64,000 nucleotides of DNA from Onchocerca volvulus (Eukaryota; Nematoda; Chromadorea; Rhabditida; Onchocercidae). The notes under the pieces were generated by a model. That model had not been told where the DNA came from and did no database searches. It was given only the letters and a program-made list of their open reading frames with translations. Both the position numbers and the translations under genes were made by a program. Positions 33,301 to 44,120 of this stretch are shown here, one piece after another. The stretch lies in assembly GCA_000499405.2 (NCBI GenBank), contig HG738139.1, positions 13,380,898-13,444,897 of the forward strand, written 5' to 3'. Each line of letters opens with the position of its first letter. Position 1 is the first letter of the stretch.

Positions 33301-36300
33301 ATGGCATCTCGAAGAGGTGTAATAGTTTTGCTACGTTCTTTGCATCGTCGTCCGTATTTGATATCATCATCATGCAGTGCTGCTCGAGCAGTTCAATTTT
33401 TCCATACAACTCGGTCATTTGGCAAACCGAAAATGGCAGAAAATTTCGAATTTCAGGCAGAAACAAAGGATTTGTTGGATATCGTCGCAAAATCACTTTA
33501 TTCTGATCAAGAGGTTAATTTTCTGCTACTGAATGAGTGATTCTTATTTCCTTATTTTTTCTTGAGAAAAACACTAGCAATTCAATCGTATTTTGTATTT
33601 CGATCTGAATATTCTTTTGAGATTCGTATTTTTTAGTGCAAATGAATAACTCTTTACAGCTTCTCTATTAATTTTCAAGGTTTTCATTCGGGAATTGATA
33701 TCAAATGCAAGCGATGCCCTAGAGAAGAGGCGATGCAAACATCTGGAGGCCAATGAAGATACGAATATTGCTTATGAAATCAAAATAACCACAGATGAGA
33801 ATGCACGGTTGATTATTTTCGAAGATAATGGAATTGGAATGGACAAAGAAGATTTGGTGAACTGCCTAGGGACCATAGCTAAATCAGGTGAAATATTGTT
33901 TAGGATTTTTCTGTTCTTTTCGGACTGTTATAGCTTATTTATCTCTAATTGTTTGGTTTCTTTAGTTGTTTATACTTTTTCATAAAGTTATTAGGAATAC
34001 AAACATTTTTTTGTTTTTAAAATGCATTATAATTCGGATTCCCTAGCAATTTCAAACTTATTACCAGCAGTCCTCTATGTTTGGTAAGAATAATATAGTT
34101 TGAAAGGCTACTGAGAGATTTTTTTTTTGTGATTATAGAGAAAAAAAATGAATAAATATAGTTTTCGCATAACTTAATTGTTTCAGGTCACATTCGCTTA
34201 ATTAAATATTAATGATGCTATCCTGTATTGAAGCTAATTTTAAATTAGAAAAAACTAGTTTTTAATATTATTAATTGACAATTTGATTTTATTGTTTTTG
34301 CTTGTTTATGTTTATAACTGAAACAATTTTTATTTTCCCACATCAGTTTCATCTCGTTTAGGCTCCAAAAAATTTATGGAAGAGCAGTCTTCGCAGGGCA
34401 AAATGTCCACCGAAAGTATCATTGGGCAATTCGGTGTCGGTTTCTATTCTGCGTTTATGGTTGCAAATAATGTTGTAGTGAAAACACGAAAGGAAGATAG
34501 CGATAAGGGTTATTTGTGGAAGTGGAATGGGTATGTTTGAATAAAATTTTAAATCATTTGTATTTTGCATTGAGTAGTTACAAGTAATATCTTGCGTTTG
34601 CAGAGTATATGATGATATGATTACTATTTTGTTAATTTCTTTGCAGTATGAGGCTGTTTAATGGTATATTGGAAAGTTCAAAATTAGGTGAAAATAAATT
34701 TTTTAGAGGCGATTCATATTCAGTGGAAGAAACCGATTCATTACCTGTAGGTTCACGTATTGAAGTGACACTTCGTCCGGGTGATGCAGCCGAGTTTGCA
34801 AAAAAAGATAAAGTTGTGGAAGTGATCAACAAATATTCCTACTTTATCACTTTACCGATCACAGTAAATGGAGAGCGGGTAAATACCGTGGACGCAATTT
34901 GGACAATGAATCCGAAAGAGGTGACTTCCGAAATGCATGACACTTTCTTCCGACAACTTGCCAAAACGCATTTACCTCATATGGTAAATGATCGACCGCA
35001 GTATACCATTCATTATAAGGTTACTTGAATTTATTCAATATTAGATTCATTTTATTTTCTTATTACTATTTCTGCATAACTTCCAAAAACTTCTAATCTT
35101 TTGTGTTAATGATACTGTTTGCTAAGTGCTCATTTTATCACTGCACTCACATAAAAACTATGTCAGTGCATTGGGCACATACCATATCGCATATTAAATT
35201 GTGAGTTGGAATTGTCGCATTGTACTCCGCCAGTAACTAGTTGTTATCGTTGATTAAGAAATATGAAACAAAAAAATAGTTTTCAATAACTACTTCATAG
35301 ACATACGAATGATAATATTATTTATTTGACACTTTGATGTTTGCAAACGTTTTTTATGCTAGTATATATGTAGTTCAATTAAATCGAATATTAGCAGTTC
35401 TAGCATTTGATGAGTATAACTATGAAGGATTCTTCCTTTATCTTTTTACTGGTAAAGCAATAACTAACAGTTCTGGGATTTTAATGGCGATTAAATAATG
35501 AAATTTAAAAGATTGAAATCATTTAGCATTAATAAGAGAAAGTTGTTGATATTAAGCTAATTTACTAATCAAACTGTAGATTTTTTTCTCTCTTATATTG
35601 CTGTATTTCCATTCTTTTCTCATTCGTTTGTTGACGAGATTAATTTTGAAATCAAAATTCAAAAATATCTATGTTTTAAAGGCAGATGCTCCGATAAATG
35701 TCAGATCTTTACTGTATGTTCCATCTCACAGTGTGTCGCAACTTGAGTTTGCCAGTTCGGCCGATCAATCCGGAGTATCTCTATATGCACGAAGAGTTCT
35801 TATAAAGGTTTCTTTTTTTTTTTTTTTTAACTTCTATGATTGACTAACCGATTCGCTTGCTATTAAATAATTGTAAATATAATATCAGTGCTCTGCGGTT
35901 GTACTGTACATATAACAAATAAGTCAAGTGCGGAAATTTTTGAAAATTTCCTCAGTTTGAAATATAAATAGCTTAAGTTATTTTGAATGGAAAAAAGTGA
36001 TGGGGAATTTATTAATTGAAGGAATCCTTAATTCTTTATCATATTTTTTCCTTTCAGTCAAATGCCAAGGATCTTTTACCGAGATATTTGCGTTTTCTAG
36101 TTGGTGTAGTCGATTCAGAAGATATTCCATTGAATTTGAGTCGGGAAATGCTCCAGATGGATGCTGTTCTTGTGTAATAATTTTTTTCTTTTTCGTTTGT
36201 CAAACTTTCCACCTCGTATGCATATTTCTTTTAGTAGTATAAAGATCGCAAGATTTATATATCACACTTATCTATATCTTGAAAATGCTAGTTTTTTTTT

Positions 36301-38977
36301 TTTTCGGATAAGTGATCTTTTTTAGATAGCATTTTGAAAGAGCGCTTGAAATTAATGTGATATTTTGATTACAATTATTCAGGAAGTTGCGACAAATTTT
36401 AACCGATAAAGTAGTATCGTATTTTGTGAATGAAATGAAGAAAGATCGAATAAAATACAAGGAATTCTACAATGGTTATTCCTTATATTTTAAAGAAGGT
36501 ATTTGTACCGAGGGTGACCAAAACATTAAGGTTAATTTAAATTCATTCAGACTAAGGCATATTGCTATTCATCCTCATAGTACATTTATTTTTAATTTAA
36601 TCTACTCGAACTTAAAAGTTATGCTGAATATTATTTTAAAAAAAAAAAGTTAATTTTTAAATTAAGTAATTCAAACGTCAGTTTTGTGTTTAAGTGAATC
36701 TTTGTTCTTTTTTTTTTTTTTTTTTGCCCAGTATGAATTCGTTCATGATAGACTTCTGAAACTAGAGTATTTTGTGTTGTTTGTTTTAAATTTCCTGAAA
36801 GTTCTAGCTTTTCATTCAAGAGTTGGATTGCGTTTTGTATGGAAGAAGGTATTGCTGATAAATTGAGAAGAGCTGAAATTATGTAAATGGTCATTAAGTG
36901 TTTATTTTCTATTTTCCCTAATGGTTGAATCAATTAAATATAGAGTTTTAGGAACAGATTGCTTCGTTATTGTTGTTTGAATCATCAAATCTGAAAGCAG
37001 GAACTTTAACTACCTTAGATGAATATGTGGACCGAATGCAAAAGGATCAAAATGAAATTTATTACTTATTTGCTCCAAGGTGAATTTTTTATCAAATTGT
37101 ATTATTTATAATATAGTTTTTGAGATGCAGATGTTTTAAAAATGTACTTTACACAAAAATGTAGTTCACGCAGATTGTAATATGCAAATATTCCGGTTTG
37201 CAAAGTAATGCTTCCAGAGATTTTCAAATTCAAGATCAAACTGTTTTTTTTTTTTAGTATTCAATTTATAGAGAGCGGAATTCGGTTTTAATAAAACTAT
37301 TTATCCGTAATTAGATCGTCTCTTCTTTTTCCAGCCGTCAGCTTGCGGAACATTCTCCTTATTATGAAATGTTCAAATCGGAAAATAAGGAAGTTCTTTT
37401 TGCATATGATGCTGCCGATGAAGTTTGCTTATTGGCTATGCAACAATTCCGTTTGAAATCAATCAAATCAGCAGAAAACTGGACTCGTATCGAAACAGGT
37501 GGTGACTCTCAGACTGCAAGTAAGTAATATAATTTTGTACTTGCGTGCTGCATTAACTCTATTTAAAGAAAGGAATCGAACGACTAAAATGCTTCTTTAT
37601 TCTTTTATTTTTTATTTTTTTGATTAGTTGCAGATTTCAGCATTGTATATTTTGCATTATTATTTCGATTCTCTACATTTTTTTCAATAAATGTTCAAGT
37701 TGTAATAAAAACAATATTTGTCACTAAAATAAGTTTCTGTCTTCAATCGAGTGTGATAAAGTTTTTCGTTTTAAAACCTTATTATTGCAGCAGTGACAAT
37801 ACGTGATGCTGACAAAAAAGATTTGGTCGATTGGTTGAAAACTACATTGGGAAGCGTAAAAGTAAATGAAATAAAGGTATCTTGAATGCAGACTTTTAGT
37901 AACTTTTTCAATGGAATTAATGTAGAATATTGGATAATTTTGCTACAAAAAATCATTTTTTAATGGGTAATTTTTGGCCATGGCTGTTACCAGTTCTTTG
38001 CCAAAATTAAGGCGTAATAATTATAAAATCTTTAAAGAAAATTTTCTTCAACGATGCAAAAAAAAATTTTTATTCGTATGCTACAGACTTCGGGTACATC
38101 AAGTGAACATCCATGTATGATCACAATTGGTGCAGAAATGGGTGCTGCTCGCCATTTTCTTCGTGTTGGACAGGTAAAGGATATCGAGCATCTGGCTTTT
38201 TTGAAGCCAACTCTCCACATTAACTTAAATCATCCAATTATCAGTGCACTAATCAAGCTACATAAATCGGATCCGGCTACTGCCACCCTTGTTGCTGAAC
38301 AGGTGCCAATATATTTTTCATATTTATGTATTTGCAGTAGGAATTAACCTTTGCAAATTTCTAAATTAGAATATTTCAGAAACAGAGGAATGGATTCAAA
38401 TAGTAATAAACTGATTTTAAATTTTGAAATTTGATGAGGGTTCTTAATCACCCATCATTACGAATCCAAAAAAAAGTTTCAATCTACGGGTCTAAAAAAC
38501 TTTCGATCGATTTTATAAAATTTATGTCTCTTTGCACTGAATTATATAATGAGGCATTTCTTCCAGTGATCCATTTGATGTTGATTGGATGCATAAATTT
38601 CAAGTTGTCAATGAAATAATTCACAATTTCTTCAGAAAAATGTTTTTGTATCAAATATCTTTTGTTAGAGTTAGAACTTAGTCGTATATAATATGTAACT
38701 GCGCTGACAAGTAGAAAATGTGATTCAAGGAATATCTTATATCTGGTTTTCAGTAATTTAATTTCCCAATTATATTTCATAAATTTAAAATCTTCAAATG
38801 TTAAATTCGATAAAGATTTTCAAAAATCAAAAGAAGTGAAACTTTTATGATTTTCAGATTTATGACAACGCTCTGGTAACTTGCGGATTGATGAAAGATT
38901 CGTCAAAAATGGTTGACCGGGTTAATCGATTACTAAGTGAGCTTCTGAAGCCAAAATCCTCTATACTTACGCCCTGA
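33301..38977 (+). CDS. trap-1: Mitochondrial Hsp90 chaperone TRAP1 (12 exons)
   Basis: Exons: 33301-33513, 33680-33887, 34362-34530, 34647-35019, 35682-35807, 36058-36173, 36383-36530, 36952-37079, 37335-37519, 37791-37876, 38087-38302, 38858-38977. The total is 695 residues in frame; human TRAP1 has 704. The first ~40 residues are Arg/Ser-rich without acids ([17 protein letters not shown]...), a mitochondrial presequence. The GHKL ATPase motifs are intact: [14 protein letters not shown] with the Mg-binding Asn, EDNGIGM, GTIAKSG and [12 protein letters not shown]. The middle domain has the catalytic-loop NLSREMLQ, and AEHSPYYE is typical of TRAP1. The C-terminal dimer domain includes MGAARHFLR and [12 protein letters not shown], with no EEVD tail, as expected for the organellar form. 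Derlin follows 500 bp downstream on the same strand, so co-transcription is possible. Confidence 0.96.
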
Positions 38978-39477
38978 TTTTTGTACTGTTGTTGTTATTT
39001 GTTACTTTAGTTTGTTTAAATCACCGGATGATATGCTACATCAATAACTGTACACCGTGATAGTCAATGTAATTTTTCTAACATATGATATTTCTAATTT
39101 TGGTTTTCCGGAAATTCGGGAAATCAAAATAGAAATATGGTGATGAATTGATTTTCGAAATACACATAAAATTCTAGTTAAAATAGAGCATTTTGTAGTG
39201 GTGAAATTTGCCAAGTATGGTAAACTCAACTCCAGTATACTTTTTTTTTTTGTTTTGTTATTCATATTGATGTCATTTTCATCTGCTAACGGAATAAAAA
39301 TTGCCAAAAAATAAAGAGAAGTTTGTTATGTCTAGAGGATTGTAGATTCCTGTCGATATTCTTTACGTTTATTCTTTCTGCGACATTGGTTAATAGCCTT
39401 TAATCTTGAATAATGATTACGTTTCATTTCATCTATTCGAAGTCTAATCAACATTATTAATATAGACTGCTTGGAAG
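38978..39477. other. 500-bp spacer between TRAP1 and Derlin
   Basis: AT-rich spacer with no open frame of note and a poly-T run at about 39241-39252. The two genes are in the same orientation. Such spacing is compatible with an operon in a filarial worm, but I could not identify a definite polyadenylation/trans-splice pair. Confidence 0.4.
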
Positions 39478-42010
39478 ATGCAGGCTCTACTGCAAGCATA
39501 TGAGGATATGCCTCCTGTAACGAGGATTTATACGACCGCATGTGTCTTAACGACACTCGCAGTGGTAAGTATAATGAATTAGTTGAAAGATTTTTTTGAT
39601 AAAAAATTTTCTCAATCGTTTCGAAATAGCTGAAATTTCTCTTTCATAATTATATTTATTTATAATTAATGTGCATGCATTGTTTTTTTTTTAATCGTTC
39701 TTTTAGTTCCAGTTTATTAAAGGTGCAGTCTTTAATCGTCCACTTCATTTTTTGGTTTTGAATATAAAAAAGACATCATAATTTTGAAATTGCTTAGCAT
39801 CTCTTAAACTTTATGATTCGGAAATTATAAATGAGTTTTCATGCGATTTTATTAAATTTGTTAAAACGATAGTGAATTACAGTGATTTTAATTCCAGCAA
39901 TTGGACGTTGTTACTCCGTTTCATTTATATTTTAATTGGGATTTAATTATTTATGATTATCAAGTAAGTTACTTTTTTCTACAAATGAGATATGATTTAC
40001 AGCATTTGAAGTTTTTTAAATTAGTCTTCGTCATGATGAATGCAATTAAGAAATGAAACTTTCAGCTATATTGAAATATATGCTATAAAATATTAAACTT
40101 TAAAATGGAACTTGACAAATAATTTTTGGTTAGAATTTATTAACATCAATTAATGAAAAGTTGTATAAATTCACTAATAGATTATCATTTGCCGTTAGCG
40201 AAATATTTTCTTAATTATTGCAATATTTGATTAAATTTCTGACTTTTTTTATTTATATTTTTAAATTGTTTCCAGTTTTGGCGACTGTTGACATCGTTTT
40301 GTTTCTTTGGCTCATTCGGATTCAGTTTTTTGTTCAATATGATTTTTACGTATCGATATTGCATGATGCTTGAGGAGGGTTCGTTTCGTGGGCGGCGTGC
40401 TGATTTCGCTTTTATGTTCATCTTTGGAGCACTTTTTATGGTAATATTTTGTACATTGGCCTCTTTAAGGTTGGATTATATTTTTATCAAGTTATCGAAT
40501 AATTTGACAATCTTTATGTTTTAAATGTATTTGTTCATGTTTAAATTATTGATTTATGTTTATATACCAAAATAGTGGAAGGAAGACATTTTGTTTTTTC
40601 GATCAGATTTTATGAAGATTTATGTAATTTTCTGAGCTCGCATCACGCGTTTCGAAAGAATGTTCCGTATGATAAAAGTTCGAAATGTTAAGTGAGGTTT
40701 CGAATGTGCTATTTATAGTAGATTTTCAACTATTTTAAAATAAATTATTCAGTATTCAATAGATATTATGATATTTCTTACTTTATTTTGCGGAATTGTT
40801 TATTCAGAGTAAGTTTAAGTTTGCTGTTTTTGTCATTTGACAAATTTGAAAAGTTTGGTTGCTTTTTAATGTTTTCTGAATTTTTTTAAAATGGATTAAA
40901 TTAGGAAAAATTGTTTCAAAGAATCAGTTAATGAAGAGTATGGTTTTATGCAGGACAGAACATGATTTGACATGCTTCGATTTACTTATCCAGATTTACA
41001 ACAGTTTTGAAGATCATTTTCATTTGCTAAGTTGAATGGAAATCGTAGACATTGTAAGGATATAAATACAAGATATTTTGTAGGAAAAACTTTCCATATC
41101 CGATAAAGATGCAATTGACATACTCCAATCTTTATAATATAGTTGTTAATGATAAATTCGAATCTATTTGCTGTAACTTATTAATGTTTTAGATTATCTG
41201 TGGTACATTTGTACATATGGTGTTTCTTGGACAGGCTTTTACCATTATGCTTGTTTATGTTTGGAGCAGACGGAATCCATACGTACGCATGAATTTTTTT
41301 GGCGTCCTTAGCTTCAATGCTCCCTATTTACCATGGGTGCTACTTTTATTCTCGCTGCTTCTCGGTAACAATGCTATCGTTGATTTCATGGGTGAGTTGA
41401 ATTCAAATAATTTTATATACTTAATTTTTAGCTTTAAAAATTTTTCTGGAAAATTTCTTGTAAACTTCAATGCATTCTTTCTGATTTTTAATAAATTTGT
41501 GAATTTCGGATTTGAACTAGTTTTATGATTAATTTAGAATGTTAACATTTATTTACTTATTTGATTCATTATTGATGATGGCGTTAGTTCTAATAAATGA
41601 ATTATTCACCATGCATTTAAGATATGAAAATCGTTATGGTAACTTTTAATATGTAACATTCACCAAGTACTTTTCGTCATTTACTGAAACGTGTTTTCAG
41701 TGGTGCTATAACTTTAAGCCAGATATATTTTATTCTTACTATCTAGGAGATCGATTAAATTAACTCGTAAAATTTATGATTCCATAATGACTTTATATTT
41801 TGTTTCAAAACAAAATTTTTAGGAATAGCATGTGGCCATTTCTATTTCTTTTTGGAAGATGTGTTTCCATTACAACAGAATGGTTTTCGTGTTCTACAAA
41901 CACCTCAACTGTTGAAGTGGCTGCTAGATCCGGTTCCTATTGAACCCGTTGATGTAGATGAACGACCTGGTGGTTTTAACTGGGGTGAACAAGCGCCTAG
42001 AGTTGAATAG
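39478..42010 (+). CDS. der-2: Derlin-2-type ER-associated degradation protein (5 exons)
   Basis: Exons: 39478-39564, 39898-39963, 40276-40440, 41193-41391, 41823-42010. Phases match, giving 234 residues against about 239 for human Derlin-2. The start [18 protein letters not shown] and the WR motif in [11 protein letters not shown] are Derlin hallmarks. Hydrophobic segments lie around residues 18-36, 55-80, 95-113, 120-140 and 150-175, in line with a rhomboid-pseudoprotease fold; no catalytic Ser-His pair is expected. The tail [17 protein letters not shown] is hydrophilic and lacks a clear SHP p97-binding box. Derlins act in retrotranslocation of misfolded proteins from the ER. The gene follows TRAP1 as in C. 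elegans, to my recollection. Confidence 0.94.
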
Positions 42011-42986
42011 AATAGGCCTTAAAATCTGTTTTTGTTATTTTTATTTTATGTTCATTTTATTCCTTTTGAAATTGTAAATGTTTGAAAGTTTCCTACGAAC
42101 ATAATTTGAGATATTTAATGATTTTTCTCGTTTACATTTTTATTAGCACTCTTCAGTTGTTGGATTCGATTCGCATGCCTCTTTTATTGGACATATCAAT
42201 TGAATTATATTAATTGCTGTTATCAAAAAAGGAAACAAAGTAAAACGCAAACATGACATATCAGTCAGGGTTATAATATTGTTGAATCTATTTCTTGCAA
42301 TACTTTCCTAAAATTTTAGGAGCAAGAACATATCCAGCTATTTTCTTTTATTTTCTCCATCCCTGTTCCTCTGTGTTATGATATGGTCTTGAAATTTGAA
42401 TATATGAATTATTGTTTTTTTTTTTTTTGTTAAATGGGTGTATTGTATTTATGGTGAGTAAATATGATATGCGATACATTTTTATTTATTTTGATTATAA
42501 ATTAATAATTCTATTTAAAACGCTTGGTTTTATGATATAGCGAATGAAATACCACCTAGGTAACTTTTGATTTTTTTGCTATTATTTATAGTTAAAGTTA
42601 ATGGATTTTTTTTCTTACTTATTTACTTATTACTTATTTATTTCAGTATTTATTTCAAATTCAAAGTGCAACATTTTACGAAGAAAAATAGAACTTTCAT
42701 AGGAAAACACTGCGAATAGTAATGGAGATTTACTGAAAGATTATAGTAAATTATACAAAACGCCATTTACTAATTTTCACGATTCTATACGTCGATGGTC
42801 TTTTCGCGCTATTTTTGATTGTAGGTAAGAGTTTACTTTGTTTACTTTAATAAGAGTTGCATCATAAAAATACTTCCGATTTCGTACAAATCTCTGCTTC
42901 TACTAATCCTAAAGTTTATCTCATAACTTCATCTAACTTACCCGTAATCGCGAATCAATCATCGCCTGTTCTGTTCAACAAGTAAA

Positions 42987-43365
42987 TCTATATAAATAAA
43001 AATGTAAATATTCGTTGTTACTTGTCACGCAACGTTTCATGTTCTTCATTTATTGATTTAAGATTTTGATACAATATTGAGTCCGATCAGAAACGGTTTC
43101 CATATAGATATACCTACTTTTTTTTACCTGTCCGCAAGGACAAACATGTTTCCCGCCAAAACGCTCCGATTAACAGATAAACGAAGTGAGATTAACCAAT
43201 CATTGATTCATTAATAAGTAATAGTCGACAAATAATCTATACAAACAGAAATGTAAATGTTAGTTATGGCTTTTAACATAACGTTTTAAGTTCTTCATCG
43301 ATTGATTTTAAAATTCTGAAGCAATGTTGCATTGTAATAGGCGCGTATTTGAGAATTTACAAACT
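42987..43365. mobile_element. Clustered dispersed-repeat copies, Helitron-like, no transposase
   Basis: Block 1 (about 42987-43080: CTATATAAATAAAAATGTAA, ACGTTTCATGTTCTTCA, GATTTAAGATTTTGATAC) and block 2 (about 43219-43345: CTATACAAACAGAAATGTAA, TTTAAGTTCTTCATCGATTG, GCAATGTTGCATTGTAATAG, GGCGCG) match each other and 14092-14215. Between them, 43131-43196 matches 490-565 (AACATGTTTCCCGCCAAA). The order suggests at least one element contained both segments. Assignment to Helitrons rests on remembered resemblance only. Confidence 0.55.
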
Positions 43366-43391
43366 AATCAGTAATATTAATGGATATTGTC

Positions 43392-43463
43392 TGTTATTCT
43401 TATTTATTTATTAGCTGGATTTGGCCATGCGAAGTCTGGCTGAGACCAGCTATAAATAAATAA
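43392..43463. repeat. Hairpin with about 24-bp arms
   Basis: The left arm TTATTCTTATTTATTTATTA plus GCTGG pairs with the right arm CCAGCTATAAATAAATAACA plus ATAA, with one mismatch and one bulge. The ~27-base loop itself holds TGGCCATGCGAAGTCTGGCTG. It may be a miniature inverted-repeat element or a structured terminus of the neighbouring repeat. Confidence 0.8.
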
Positions 43464-43545
43464 CAATAAATAATTCCGTTAATACCACTGATTATGATCA
43501 TTAATGTGATAAACAATGAACAACAGAGTATTCTCGTGTTGTCAT

Positions 43546-43710
43546 GTTCTATTAGGTGACGTCACGGCTCATTCATTGTAATTCCACTAGATGACTCATA
43601 ACACATTCATTATTCTTATTGGGTGACAATGCGCTATATTTGTTGTATGTTCCACTTGACTGCACTACGGCACATTTGTTTTAGTTTCATTTGGTGACTC
43701 ACAACATCAC
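43546..43710. repeat. Degenerate tandem units of about 33-36 bp, about five copies
   Basis: Units begin TTCTATTAGGTGAC, TTCCACTAGATGAC, CTTATTGGGTGAC, TTCCACTTGACTGC and TTTCATTTGGTGAC. Each continues to a (C/G)CACATTCATT- or CACATTTGTT-like end. They lie about 80 bp after the hairpin. Confidence 0.7.
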
Positions 43711-44120
43711 GGGTGGCATTACTTACGTGCACGTGCGTCAGTTCACGTGTCTTCTAATTCCTTAATACTAAGATTCTCATCGTATCTAGCTAGGATTTAA
43801 CGAAGTGTTGCATCCTTATTTTAGCGGATCAGTTTAACATTTGTGACGTAATACTGGCATGCGTTTTTCATTACGACATTTACGCCACAATTGAAAACAC
43901 ATTTGAAATGAATCCTCGCGTACTCATATTTTTTGTTTAGTGATAATTATCTTAATTCTCGGACAAGGTAATCATTATTTTATCAGTTTCTGGAAACAGA
44001 GTGATATTTTTAGTTTTATATCGAAGAAGTAATAGTTTTACCTGAAAGTTAGGCAAGTATATATTTCAGGTAATAAAGTAATGAATATTGCCACTTGAAT
44101 ATTCATTTCTGTTCAACAGT

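Larger units (their letters stand above)
42011..44120. other. Repeat-rich intergenic region between Derlin and drebrin-like gene
   Basis: No protein-coding gene is supported. It contains two Helitron-like repeat blocks, a second repeat block matching ~490-565, a hairpin at 43392-43463, and degenerate 33-36-bp tandem units at about 43546-43710. The 42985-43710 segment appears to be a cluster of mobile-element remnants. Confidence 0.65.

Noticed and set aside
38431..38780. Overlapping plus- and minus-strand frames in the last TRAP1 intron
   Set aside because: They are intronic, have no domain, and the TRAP1 exons on either side join in phase.
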